Positions 20,895 through 31,228 of a stretch of DNA of 64,000 bases are shown in pieces (the stretch's first letter is position 1; every line of letters begins with the position of its first letter). The notes under the pieces are model-generated. The model did not search any database and was not told the DNA's origin. It saw only the letters and a list, made by a program, of their open reading frames with translations. Source of the stretch: Chrysogorgia sp. JL179-B06 (Eukaryota; Cnidaria; Anthozoa; Scleralcyonacea; Chrysogorgiidae); contig JAYKKM010000263.1 of assembly GCA_035772405.1 (NCBI GenBank), positions 2,932,501-2,996,500 on the forward strand, written 5' to 3'. A program made the position numbers and the translations under genes.

Positions 20895-20965
20895 TATCTT
20901 AGCTGTGTACCTGTAACCTGATTGCTTCTGTGACGCTCTAACCATTGAGCTACCGAGACTGAAGG
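20895..20965 (-). repeat. tRNA-derived SINE-like fragment
   Basis: The minus strand contains GTAGCTCAATGGTTAGAGC, a good pol III box A / tRNA D-arm, preceded by TCTCG. The expected box B (GGTTCGA-type) is not intact 30-40 bases later, so this is a SINE fragment or decayed tRNA and not a functional tRNA gene. Confidence 0.5.
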
Positions 20966-21099
20966 TTGCAATTCGACATAATAGATTCGGTTGATACAGG
21001 TATATGGTACTGCCTATGCAGTTTGCATTCACTACAGCAGTGTAAATAGGTAACCCCCCCCCCATATAGCGTACAAAGGGATGCCGCCGCGTGCTGATT

Positions 21100-21205
21100 G
21101 GTCGAGCAACGCACGCGTGACTCACGCATGACTCACGCCGGACGCGTGCGTATTGTATGACGCAACTGTGACGCATACGATATGTGTATCGTTATATAAG
21201 CTTTG
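21100..21205 (+). promoter_or_regulatory. Putative promoter: CGTGACTCACGCCGG repeats plus TATA box
   Basis: Repeats of GCGTGACTCACGC and ACTCACGCCGGACGCG are followed by TTATATAAGC (about 21192-21201), a strong TATA box about 145 bases before the 149-residue ORF. The same GC-rich repeat and a TATA box recur ahead of the next gene, which suggests shared control. GTGACTCA also resembles an AP-1-type site; that is an inference. Confidence 0.55.
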
Positions 21206-21344
21206 TGTTTTCGCATAGTCTTTACGATGCTTGGTTTACATTTCGTCTGTTCTTTTTGGATATATACTTTGAACGAGCGTGTTCTTTTTCGAGACGTGAG
21301 AGAAGGGCTGGAGCATTTACTGAAAGCGTTAAAAGAAGCAGAGA

Positions 21345-21794
21345 ATGGAAGAATGGAGGAACCAAGTCCATGTTGATGAAATTTCCGTTGCCAACTACCA
21401 AAAGCTGTTCCCATTAATAGAGACTATATACACAGATGTCTTGATGATGGAAGTTGAAAAGCTCTGTCGAGAGAAATGTTGCAGTTGCAAGATTGAGCAT
21501 CCCAGTCAGAGACAACATGACTGTTTGATGTTAACGGAAGAAGAGCGTTGGAGTCTATATTGTATAGTATATAAGAGGCCAACTGTGAATGAGCATGTTT
21601 ATGCAGATTTCAATGAACCACTGCGAGTATTAAAACTACGAAATCATAAAGACACTTTAGATCACTTGAAACATTTGAAAACAACATCGGAGACAATACT
21701 ATATGCATTGTATATGTATTGTCAGAAGAACGTTACTCGTGAAACTAAATGTATTCTAGGCTATCTCACATATTGGAGAGAATGTAATAAATAA
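21345..21794 (+). CDS. 149-residue protein with CxxC / PSQ / HxC motif, Polinton-type neighbour
   Basis: An intact, intronless frame. The middle carries CREKCCSCKIEHPSQRQHDC, a probable zinc-binding motif of CxxC...HxxxC form that I associate with proteins in animal Maverick/Polinton (adintovirus-like) elements. The rest is helical-looking and charged, with no known enzyme motif. It has its own TATA-type promoter upstream and an AATAAA overlapping its end (21787). Next to it on the same strand are a GRF zinc-finger gene and an integrase, which points to a compact viral-type gene set. Function unknown; the Polinton link rests on context and on this motif. Confidence 0.6.
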   Translation: MEEWRNQVHVDEISVANYQKLFPLIETIYTDVLMMEVEKLCREKCCSCKIEHPSQRQHDCLMLTEEERWSLYCIVYKRPTVNEHVYADFNEPLRVLKLRNHKDTLDHLKHLKTTSETILYALYMYCQKNVTRETKCILGYLTYWRECNK

Positions 21795-21919
21795 TTTCTC
21801 TTTGTATAACAAGTGTTATGTTTCGTTTTGTATAACATAGTTATCGCTTCACTATAGTGTTCAGCATGACGGAAGTGAAGCTAATCGCTCGGGCACGTCT
21901 GGGCAATAAAGTAATTAAT

Positions 21920-22045
21920 ATTCAGCGTGACTCACGCCGGACGCGATCGTGACTCACGCCGGACTCACGCCCGACGCGATCGTGTGACGAGCGCGTGACG
22001 AACGGAAGTCATTTGCGCGCATGAAATGGGTTATATAAATTCGAC
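21920..22045 (+). promoter_or_regulatory. Second promoter with the same GC-rich repeats and TATA box
   Basis: GCGTGACTCACGCCGGACGC and three variants (GTGACTCACGCCGGACTCAC, CCCGACGCGATCGTG) lie upstream of TTATATAAATTC at about 22032. The TATA box falls inside the longest open frame and 50 bases before the ATG at 22083, which is why the downstream ATG is preferred for the next gene. Confidence 0.55.
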
Positions 22046-22082
22046 GTCTATTCCATCAGCGTTAGTATATGATATCGCTGTA

Positions 22083-22769
22083 ATGGAGTGTCTACATGGT
22101 AAACCCGCGTCTACCTCAACTACACAGAACGGTCTCTTTTGGTTTTGTGGACAAAAACCTAGTTGTGAATTCTTTTGCCCAGAAGAAGATTGCTATATGT
22201 TTGGGAAAGCTGTAGATTCCTTCCGTGAGAGTTGTTGTATACATCCAACGTGCTATGCCCATGGAAAACTAGCACAGATACGAATGGTGAAAGATACGAT
22301 GAAAGATAATTATGGAAGACCATACTTCGTTTGTTCCGACCGAACAAATCCCTGCTCATTTTGGCAATGGGCAGATGTTACAGAGAGTAACAAGCCGTTT
22401 TGTCACCATGGTCTAACATGCTGCGTACGGAAAGTAAAGAAAGAAGGACTCAACAAAGATCGTTTATTCTATTCCTGTCCTAACGAGAAAGAAAACTCCT
22501 GTGGCTATTTTGAGTGGAAAGCTGTAGAACTAGAAGAGTCACCTCTCTATGATTTTTGCGAAGTTCTCTTTAGTAAACCTCCATTGTACCGATATATTGC
22601 TAGAGCTACTGGAGAGGAATTTACTAGTGGTAATTCCGATCATAAGAAAGCATATCAGGACTATTTATCTGCGAACACTTTAGATAACCTGACTAAAGAC
22701 ATAGAATCCCTTCAACCACAGTCTATTGATGACTTGGCTGATGACGTGAAAGAATTAAACATTTGTTAA
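22083..22769 (+). CDS. Triple GRF-type zinc-finger protein
   Basis: An intact 228-residue frame from the ATG at 22083. Three zf-GRF-like units are visible: CLHGKPAS...FWFCGQKPSCEFF; CYAHGKLAQI...YFVCSDRTNPCSFWQW; and CHHGLTCCVRKV...FYSCPNEKENSCGYFEW. GRF fingers bind single-stranded DNA or RNA in topoisomerase III, NEIL3 and APE2, so a nucleic-acid role is likely. The C-terminal tail is acidic (SIDDLADDVKEL). An AATAAA lies at about 22820. It sits between the 149-residue ORF and the integrase on the same strand, apparently in a mobile or endogenous viral element. Confidence 0.75.
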   Translation: MECLHGKPASTSTTQNGLFWFCGQKPSCEFFCPEEDCYMFGKAVDSFRESCCIHPTCYAHGKLAQIRMVKDTMKDNYGRPYFVCSDRTNPCSFWQWADVTESNKPFCHHGLTCCVRKVKKEGLNKDRLFYSCPNEKENSCGYFEWKAVELEESPLYDFCEVLFSKPPLYRYIARATGEEFTSGNSDHKKAYQDYLSANTLDNLTKDIESLQPQSIDDLADDVKELNIC

Positions 22770-22856
22770 TAAGATTTAGGCGAACTGTTTAAAATAATTT
22801 GTATTTAAAAGTGATCGACTAATAAAATATGTTCTGCATTTATATAGTGTCGATGA

Positions 22857-22982
22857 CTTGTTACTGTTCATTTTAATCTGCGTTTCCTAGTGCAAGCATG
22901 TCCTGTTTGCAAGGCGGTTTTCCTTCCATACGATTTAGACAAATCCGTTGTATGTTCGCCTGTTGTTCTGGAAAGAAAGTAA
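22857..22982 (+). CDS. Short cysteine-bearing reading frame upstream of the integrase
   Basis: A frame ending at 22982 reads QACPVCKAVFLPYDLDKSVV then CSPVVLERK, a possible zinc knuckle (CxxC, then C). It has no in-frame ATG after the preceding stop, so it may be the tail of a lost gene or an exon (a CCTAG lies at its start). Product unknown. Confidence 0.25.
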   Translation, partial: LVTVHFNLRFLVQACPVCKAVFLPYDLDKSVVCSPVVLERK

Positions 22983-23000
22983 TTCAAAAATCTGAGATTG

Positions 23001-23992
23001 ATGGCGGAAGAATACCTTCACGATCTGTATTACAATCCCGAAAGTCCGGCAAGTTTTGGCGGTGTGGAAGCTGTCTACCGTGTCGTAAAAAACGACGGGA
23101 AATACCAACTATCGCGAAATAAAATAAAAACATGGTTAAAACAACAAGATACGTATGCCTTACATAAACCCGTGTGACATCGTTTTAAGCGAAATAGAGT
23201 TATTGTTGGGGCTGTAGATGAAGAATGGGAGGCCGATTTAGTGATTATGGATTCATTTAGTAAAGCAAACAACGGTAATAAATACATTTTAACAGTCATT
23301 GATGTATTATCTAAGTATGCATGGGTAGAACCATTGAAGACAATGTCCGGAGAAAATTTGGTAAAAGCTTTTCATAAGATATTAAAGAAAAGAAAAGAAA
23401 GCCGGAAAAACTTCACACCGATAAGGGAACTGAATTTACTAACAGATCCTTTCAAACGTTTCTGAAGAATGATAATATTTTATTCTTTACTACGCACAAT
23501 GAAACCAAAGCATCGAATGTTGAACGTTTTAACCGATAGCTAAAAGGAAAGATGTGGAAGTACTTTACTGCCAACAACACGCTAAAGTATGTTGACGTTC
23601 TACAAAAACTATTGTATTCCTACAACCATTCGAGACATCGTAGTATTGGAATGAAACCTGTCGATGTCAATCGCGAAAACGAGAGCATCGTGTGGCAAAG
23701 ACTGTATGGTGACAAATCAAGCAAACCCATCAAGTATAAATTTAATATTGGTGACCAAGTTCGGATCAGCAAAGCAAGACGAACATTTAATAAAGGCTAC
23801 TTACCTAGTTGGACCGAAGAAGTGTTTACCATTACGAAACGAGTGCCTAGAAGACCGCCTGTGTATAAAATCGCTGATTACCATGCAGATGAATTGCAAG
23901 GAACTTTTTATGAACAGGAATTACAATTAATTATTAAAACAGATAGTGACTTTTATAGAATAGAGAATTTATACAGTGTATACCGTATATAA
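23001..23992 (+). pseudogene. Maverick/Polinton-type retroviral-like integrase, broken
   Basis: The ATG at 23001 begins MAEEYLHDLYYNPESPASFG, the usual start of this integrase family, followed by DTYALHKPV. The rve core shows WEADLVIMDSFSKAN (first Asp), HTDKGTEFT in a shifted frame (second Asp) and NETKASNVERFNR (Glu), with a C-terminal SH3/chromo-like part (FNIGDQVRISK, GTFYEQELQ). Lesions: TGA at 23175-23177 at a position where Arg is expected, a frameshift near 23395-23410, and TAG at 23537-23539. The gene ends only about 55 bases before the minisatellite, which fits integrase lying next to a terminal repeat in Maverick elements. Confidence 0.78.
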
Positions 23993-24048
23993 TGTATAGT
24001 TATACTGAGTAGACAGGTGGCGTATATTCTGTCAATTCTCCATTGCTT

Positions 24049-25375
24049 ATTATACACTATATACGTCTAATAGACGTCTAGTGTATATTAACGACTATTG
24101 TGTCTATTTACACACTTATACATAAACTGTGAGTGTCTATTGTGTATATTGTGTATATTAGCGTCTAATTATACACTATATACGTCTAATAGACGTCTAG
24201 TGTATATTAACGTCTATTGTGTCTATTTACACACTTGTATACATAAACTGTGAGTGTCTATTGTGTATATTGTGTATATTAGCGTCTAATTATACACTAT
24301 ATACGTCTAATAGACGTCTAGTGTATATTAAGGTCTATTGTGTCTATTTACACACTTGTATACATAAACTGTGAGTGTCTATTGTGTATATTAGCGTCTA
24401 ATTATACACTATATACGTCTAATAGACGTCTAGTGTATATTAAGGTCTGTTGTGTCTATTTACACACTTGTATACATAAACTGTGAGTGTCTATTGTGTA
24501 TATTGTGTATATTAGCGTCTAATTATACACTATATACGTCTAATAGACGTCTAGTGTATATTAACGTCTATTGTGTCTATTTACACACTTGTATACATAA
24601 ACTGTGAGTGTCTATTGTGTAATATACGTCTAATAGACGTCTAGTGTATATTAACGTCTATTGTGTCTATTTACACACTTGTATACATAAACTGTGAGTG
24701 TCTATTGTGTATATTGTGTATATTAGCGTCTAATTATACACTATATACGTCTAATAGACGTCTAGTGTATATTAAGGTCTATTGTGTCTATTTACACACT
24801 TGTATACATAAACTGTGAGTGTCTATTGTGTATATTGTGTATATTAGCGTCTAATTATACACTATATACGTCTAATAGACGTCTAGTGTATATTAACGTC
24901 TATTGTGTCTATTTACACACTTATACATAAACTGTGAGTGTCTATTGTGTATATTGTGTATATTAGCGTCTAATTATACACTATATACGTCTAATAGACG
25001 TCTAGTGTATATTAAGGTCTATTGTGTCTATTTACACACTTGTATACATAAACTGTGAGTGTCTATTGTGTATATTGTGTATATTAGCGTCTAATTATAC
25101 ACTATATACTGTACGTCTAATAGACGTCTAGTGTATATTAACGTCTATTGTGTCTATTTACACACTTATACATAAACTGTGAGTGTCTATTGTGTATATT
25201 GTGTATATTAGCGTCTAATTATACACTATATACGTCTAATAGACGTCTAGTGTATATTAACGTCTATTGTGTCTATTTACACACTTGTATACATAAACTG
25301 TGAGTGTCTATTGTGTATATTGTTTAATATTAGCGTCTAATTATTTTCACTATATACGTCTAATGGACGTCTAGT
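24049..25375 (+). repeat. Minisatellite array, ~121-bp unit, about 11 copies
   Basis: ATTATACACTATATACGTCT recurs at 24049, 24168, 24289, 24401, 24522, 24733, 24854, 24973, 25094 and 25218, giving spacings of mostly 119-124 bases with one short (112) and one partly deleted unit. Each unit contains a near-dyad around AGACGTCT (TACACTATATACGTCT facing AGACGTCTAGTGTA), so it can fold. The array begins right after the integrase gene. Confidence 0.95.
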
Positions 25376-25409
25376 CACAAACACTATGCGAATGTAGCAG
25401 CGTAGTCAG

Positions 25410-25600
25410 TATATAGTTAACGTAGTTTTGAAATAGAACGAGGCAACAACATATGATACTGTTCCATTCAATAGCGATATGTTGCGTATTTTTGAAATAG
25501 ACTACGGCTATAATATTGTTTAACTCAATAGAGAAATGTTGCGTGGTTTTGGGATAGAACGAGGCAACAACTTATAATATTGTTTCATTCAATATACATA
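25410..25600 (+). repeat. ~60-bp repeat, three copies
   Basis: Units share TTGAAATAGAACGAGGCAAC and ATTGTTTCATTCAATA. Further copies in the same orientation are at about 26440-26550 on the other side of the Penelope-like fragment, so that fragment appears to have inserted into this repeat block. Confidence 0.75.
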
Positions 25601-26317
25601 CGTCAGTATCTCGTCACCAAATTCTCGGCAGTTTACCACCTTTTCACTTTGCTACATATATATATATATATATATACATATATAAAGATTGTTTGCTGTT
25701 ACTAATAGTTTCACGCCCGTAGACGATCTTCAGACAACTGAAAGAAAATTCGTCTTGATTGTCCTGTTATAACGGTGGTTACGTTGTGGCAATGGAATGT
25801 GGCGACGTCATTGCGGTCCATTTCAAGTTGCGTGGTCTGTGTTTGTTTCGGTGACGGCATTTTGAAAATATTTCGGATCTTTTGTTTCGGAGGTGGTTTG
25901 GGTCGGCTTTCATAATACACAATTTTTCTTCCAGGCGTGCAAATTACATCGTTTATCCCCATTGCTGTATGATTTCGCGCGTTTCAAAATGTAGTCGCGT
26001 TTCTCCATCTTCAATTTCCAAATGTAACTTGATATATAAGTTCCTTTAAATATACAGCATCACGGATTGATTTGGTATGGTTGTTGTAACAGGTCTTAAA
26101 AGAGGTTGCAGTCATGCCAATGTATTTTTTGGTCGTCATGTCATCGCCTGTGGTCACTTCGGCTTGATAAATCAAATTTGCGGTAAGGCACCGCAGCTTC
26201 CTTCTAGGGGACAGCTATCCTTCGTTCGGCAATCGCACTTGGGTTTGTCGGAGATGGCGTTGATATATGTTGTTTAGTTTCGAAAAGATACGAGCGTATA
26301 TAATTACATCATTATTC

Positions 26318-26357
<40 letters not shown>

Positions 26358-26430
26358 CAAGTAATATTTGGCATTTCACTCGATCAAACTACATGTTCTC
26401 AGGATTTATGGTGAAGGAAAATATATATTA
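25600..26430 (-). mobile_element. Penelope-like GIY-YIG fragment with terminal repeat
   Basis: Minus-strand frames contain a cysteine cluster (CDCRTKDSCPLEGSC), NLIYQAEVTTGDD, then KKYIGMTATSFKTCYNNHTK, which is the YIG half of a GIY-YIG nuclease, then RCNLHAWKK. Several frame changes show it is dead. The part at 25600-25675 (CTGCCGAGAATTTGG on the minus strand, next to a (TA)n run) is also found at 56530-56590 beside a hammerhead motif. No RT is present. Confidence 0.65.
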
Positions 26431-26574
26431 TATATAGCGATACATGTATGTTGCGTGGTTTTATAATAGAACGAGGCAGCGTAGTCAGTATAGTTGGCGT
26501 GGTTTTGGAATAGAACGAGGCAATAACATATATTGTTTCATTCAATATATTTATATATATATATATATATATAG

Positions 26575-27135
26575 ACCACTTATACACTATACGTGTATTA
26601 GAGGTATATACACTATAAATATGCACTATACGTGTATTAGACGTATATAGTGTATAATTAGACGCTAATATACACAATATACACAATAGACACACACAGT
26701 TTATGTATAAGTGTGTAAATAGACACAATAGACGTAAATATACACTATACGTGTATTAGACGTATATAGTGTATAATTATACGCTAATATACACAATATA
26801 CACAATAGACACTCACAGTTTATGTATAAGTGTATAAATAGACACAACAGACGTAAATATACACTAGACGTCTATTAGACGTATATAGTGTATAATTAGA
26901 CGCTAATATACACAATATACACAATAGACACACACAGTTTATGTATAAGTGTGTAAATAGACACAATAGACGTAAATATACACTATACGTCTATTAGACG
27001 TATATAGTGTATAATTATACGCTAATATACACAATATACACAATAGACACTCACAGTTTATGTATAAGTGTGTAAATAGACACAATAGACAGAAATATAC
27101 ACTATACGTCTACTAGACGTATATAGTGTATAATT
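26575..27135 (-). repeat. Inverted copy of the ~121-bp minisatellite, about five units
   Basis: The plus strand carries the reverse complement of the 24-25.4 kb unit (for example GTATATAGTGTATAATTAGA, CAGTTTATGTATAAGTGTGT), with about 119-base spacing. Together with the first array it makes a long inverted repeat with a ~1.2 kb spacer. The flank at 27215-27240 (GTGTATATTCTGTCTATTCT) resembles 24018-24038 near the start of the first array. Confidence 0.9.
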
Positions 27136-27900
27136 ATAGTGTCTAATCTGATATATTGTGTCTATTTATTTAAATATACAGTCTTGTATAACTAGACAGA
27201 ATATACAGTCGGAATATACAAGTGTATATTCTGTCTATTCTGCAATCCCGCGCCTTAGTGAGATGTCGGCTTAGCATATAGGAGAAACAATGGGGAGAAA
27301 AGAAATTCCAAAAATTTTCCTAGTTCTCGCCTATTTTAACAGAGATCGTAGCTCGATATGTATTATGCTAAATCTAAGGTACCTTTTTAACCAAAAAACT
27401 CCACCAACCTCTTTCCCCACATTGTTCCCGAGCTCAATGCATTTTCTGCACTAATTTCGCCTATTCTGCCACAGACGCCATAATAAACTTGCTAAACCTG
27501 TCCCAGAAATTGTCCGATTTGGCCATCATTCGCGTTACCAATGCGAGGATCGTAGCTCGATATACATTCAACAGTGTTCAAGCTTTCCGTATAACTCGTA
27601 AAGCTTGTATTTTCGTTTGCACACATTGTTCCCGAAGCCTGTAATATTGGGCTTTTATTGCTCTGTTGAGAACTTTATGGATGGCTTTCCCTGATGTCAA
27701 ATTCACCACAAAGCGACGCATACGAAGTACTTTTTTGTATGAAGGCCGCCATGTTTCTTGTTGCTTTCCCAGATATAGTCATATATACCGTAATATATCC
27801 CCATTAATCCCCTATATATACCCTCAAACCCTCCCAAAACAACTTTGCAATTGCGCAAGTTTGAGATTTTGCAAAATCGTCATTTCGCAGGAAACTCAAA
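27136..27900. other. Upstream region of the RAG1-like gene; no gene seen
   Basis: The motif GATCGTAGCTCGATAT occurs twice (about 27343 and 27548) and CACATTGTTCCCGA twice (about 27418 and 27623), so parts of this stretch are internally repeated. No TATA box is obvious, and no RAG-type heptamer/nonamer could be placed. Confidence 0.4.
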
Positions 27901-30405
27901 ATGTCTGAAATTCTCAATCGTTACAAACAGCAAAAGGTGAATTGGAAATTAGGATTATGCTCTGAAGCCACTCTTTCTTATGTTAATCGTGAAATCGATT
28001 TAAGAAATGAGATATTGTTTTGTGTGGAAATCCCGTGGCCATTATTACATATGTGGCGCAACCTTCTCGAAGGCATATCCTGTGAAAATGCAAATTACAT
28101 TGATATGTTAAATTTGACGGTGGTCGATGGCTGGTTTGTATTACAACGTGATTGTAAACGAATTGAAGAGCTTCTTGTGAAAAAGTCGTCTGAAGTTAAA
28201 GTTGCTTGCAAGAATGCGAGGGGGAGAAAGTTCAAAATGCTAGATAACAAGGTCTACAGGATGAGTGTGAGAAGAGGGGAGATTGACTCAACAAGAGGTA
28301 AACAAATTGGAGATTAAAAAGTGCCGTGAGGAGGTTGAAATGTACAAAAGCAAATATAGCGATTTGGAAAAGGAGAAACATAGCATTTATGAAGAAATGA
28401 AGGCAGAGGTAACCAGGCTAGAGGAAGAAATACATGACTTGAAAGAGGTCAACCAAGAATTCGCAGATTATGTGAAAGTCCTGGAGACGAAGGACTCTTT
28501 TAAATGCCAGGGGTAAAAAAAGTTAAGGGAAGAAAACTTCGACAGTTAAAAAATCGGGCACAATGTGCTTTATGGTTCAGTCAAAGTTTTGGTTTAGAAC
28601 TATCGCAAATAAAACTGCATGATAAAGATGGCTGTGGTTACTCCTTGAATTATGAAGATGTGCCAACCCCCTCCTCTGATTTGCCAGATAGTGATCAAAA
28701 TAAACTAGAAACAATTTTGTTCTTGTTGGACAAATTTTGTGTGGGGGATGAGGTTTACCATAAATTGACGATGCAATCGGATGATTTACCTAAATCTTAC
28801 CTCATCAAACAATTGCGAACAGATTTAAACAAGACATATCATATTGAGAGAACTCTTGGCAAGTATCCTGGGGCAAAATTGGATTTTACATCTACACTAG
28901 CAGCTCATATCAAGGATTTAATACAGCAAAAGCCGGAGTTAAGAGATGGAGTAGTTGAAGTGAAACTCAGTGGAGATGGTGCTCGAATGTCACGGTCAAC
29001 CAACTTTATGATTATGTCATTTACTTTACTTCAATGCAATGAAAAGGTAATGTCGTCAAAGAGCAACAGAACTGTGGCAATAATTAATGGGCCAGAAAAT
29101 TATGAAACCTTGAAACAGTCATTATCCAATTTGTTCACAGAGATAAATGGACTGATCAAGACAGGAACTATTTTAATTGATGGAGAGCATGTGAAACTGG
29201 ATTTCTTTCTTGGAGGAGATATGAAATTTTTGCTGATGATCATGGGACTTTCTGGTGCTTCATCTGACCATGCTTGCTTGTGGTGCAAAGTCCACAAGAG
29301 CAATAGGTGGGATACAAGCAAGGACATGAACTTCTATACTCTGGATCCCAACTTCAAGAGAAATTTAGCTGATATCAAGGACTGTTCAGAGTCAAAGTGT
29401 TTTAGTTGCATCAATCAGCCTCTGATTGACATAGCTTTAGATCATGTGGTTCCAGATGAACTTCATCTACTTTTAAGAGTAACAGACCGGCTTCTTGAAA
29501 ATATCATTGATGAAGTACTCGAAAGAGATGTTAAGCAAGATTTCAACCGACGCAAAGGACAACCTAAAGGACTTATTCTGGCAAATCTTGTTAAAGGGAT
29601 TAATGATTGTGGAATTTCATTTAATGTATGGTATAAAAAAAATGCTGATGGGTCTACCAGCAACATTTTGGAGTATACAAGCCTTGTAGGTAGCCAGAAA
29701 AAGAAATTGCTCAATCAGTTACCAAGCAAACTTCATGAATACCTCTATCCAGAAACATGTGCAACAGTTTGCAAAGTATGGTCATCGTTTGAAGAGTATT
29801 ATAACATGGTATCAGATTTTAGTTTAACCAAGCAGGCTGCTGGTGATATATTTCAGAAAGGGAAGGAATGGATTGAATTATTCTGCTCGATGAGAAACAT
29901 TCGTCCTGGATATGAAAGATCAAGGGTGACTCCATACATGCATGTAATGGTATACCATATTCCATTTTTTGTTGAGAAACACGGTTGTTTCAAAAAGTTC
30001 ACAGGACAAGGAGTGGAAAAAAATAACGATGATGCGAAGAAGGTTATGTTTAGAAAATCAAATAAATGGGATGCTGCAAAGGATATTCTGCAGACAGAAA
30101 GCAGGCAGTGGGATCTTAAAGAAAGAGAAAGGAAGAAAAGTGATTACACAAAAAGAAATCATGAATACTGGAAGCCGAATGGTGAGATGACCCAAAACAG
30201 GAGAGCTAAAAGAATGAAGTCAGATATTTCCAACTTGCAAGTTAACCTTGATGAGGAGGATATGTCTTGTGCACCAGCTAATAACAATGTTTATGCAAAA
30301 TGTACTGTCAAGGAGTTAATTGGAATCATCAAGGAAAAAGGCCTACACAGAAAAGGACTTTCTAAATTTAAGAAAAGTCAACTTATAGCCCTTCTTGAGG
30401 AATGA
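27901..30405 (+). pseudogene. RAG1/Transib-like DDE protein with coiled coil and SAP motif (two apparent frameshifts)
   Basis: Three frames follow each other: 27901-28317 (N-terminal domain), 28283-28516 (coiled coil) and 28504-30405 (core, 633 residues). They join through shifts near 28285 and 28507. In the core frame, D158 sits in [10 protein letters not shown] and D239 in [12 protein letters not shown]258 and C261 form CLWC; H480 and H485 form HVMVYH; E505 sits in [12 protein letters not shown]1 has the same order: Asp600, Asp708, CxxC 19 residues after Asp708, HxxxxH, and Glu962 20 residues after the second His. Both spacings are the same here. The C-terminus ([27 protein letters not shown]) resembles a SAP DNA-binding motif. 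The core frame itself is uninterrupted. Whether it is a transposase or a host protein is unknown. Confidence 0.65.
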
Positions 30406-30961
30406 AAAGTGCAGTTATGAAGGTTTGTCACAATTTTGATATGCTTTCCTAATGTACTTGTCCTAACCCACCCTGTAAATATTTCTTACCTATAAGAGGA
30501 GTGTTGACTAACTCTTTTCACATGAGCACAGCATGTTCACAAGTCCTGAGTAGACAGTCTAGGTAAATACAGGTCAGTGGTTTGCTAATGCAAGACAATT
30601 TTAGTCATCAAGCCTTGGCCATTGATGGCTTGAAAATGCCTTCAAATTATAGAAATAACAACACCAAGTACTTTGTTTTGTAAATACTGTAAATTTATCT
30701 GTGAATATGAATCATAATATATTTAATCTGTATAACAATACTGTGCATAATATTTATATACTATTTTCAATAAGCCAGTCCAACAGTCCAACATATCTAC
30801 TGCACATGAGAATGAACATTTTGAGTTGGAACAAAACTTACTTCATTTTATAACATCCAACTTAGACTATTTACAGTATAAGGAATTCTGAATGAAAAGA
30901 AAATGCAAATTATTACAGCAGCTTATACCCAGATGTAATGAATTGAAGTAAGTCTTATCCC
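30406..30961. other. 3' region of the RAG1-like gene; nothing recognised
   Basis: A+T-rich sequence with no coding signal and no clear repeat. I found no convincing polyadenylation hexamer close to the stop. Confidence 0.5.
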
Positions 30962-31201
30962 AATAGACCTTACCGATTATTCTCGTTTACCCAACGGCCT
31001 CGTTTCCATGTTTGCTTCTTTTAGTTTGGCAAGCGCACGTAAAGGTCATGTTCTCACCTTTTCTACACGAATTTGTTTGTTGTTGAGCTTAAACTCAATC
31101 ATAAGCGTATATTTTAAACCATACTGTGCACGAAATGCGAGTAAATACCCAACACGAAAACGAGGCCATTGGGTAAACGAGAATAATCGGTAAGGTCTAT
31201 T
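30962..31201. mobile_element. MITE with ~42-bp near-perfect terminal inverted repeats
   Basis: ATAGACCTTACCGATTATTC at the left end and GAATAATCGGTAAGGTCTAT at the right end are exact inverted copies. The arms continue through CTCGTTTACCCAA and GGCCTCGTTT with one mismatch. It separates two convergent genes. Confidence 0.92.
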
Positions 31202-31228
31202 CAGAAGGAGTTAAACTGGTTTAATGAA

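Noticed and set aside
20895..20965. Functional tRNA gene on the minus strand
   Set aside because: Box A is good, but no intact box B or acceptor stem pairing could be found; a SINE fragment is more likely.
24049..25375. CRISPR-like or satellite array with spacers
   Set aside because: Units are contiguous ~121-bp tandem copies without unique spacers, in a eukaryotic setting.
26690..26705. CACAGTT in the minisatellite as a RAG-type recombination-signal heptamer
   Set aside because: It is part of every repeat unit, the nonamer is absent, and there is no pair flanking the RAG1-like gene.
26399..26728. Minus-strand reading frame of about 109 residues
   Set aside because: It covers (TA)n and the inverted minisatellite; the repeat explains the open frame.
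29100..29327. Minus-strand frames under the RAG1-like gene
   Set aside because: Antisense shadows of a well-supported plus-strand frame.
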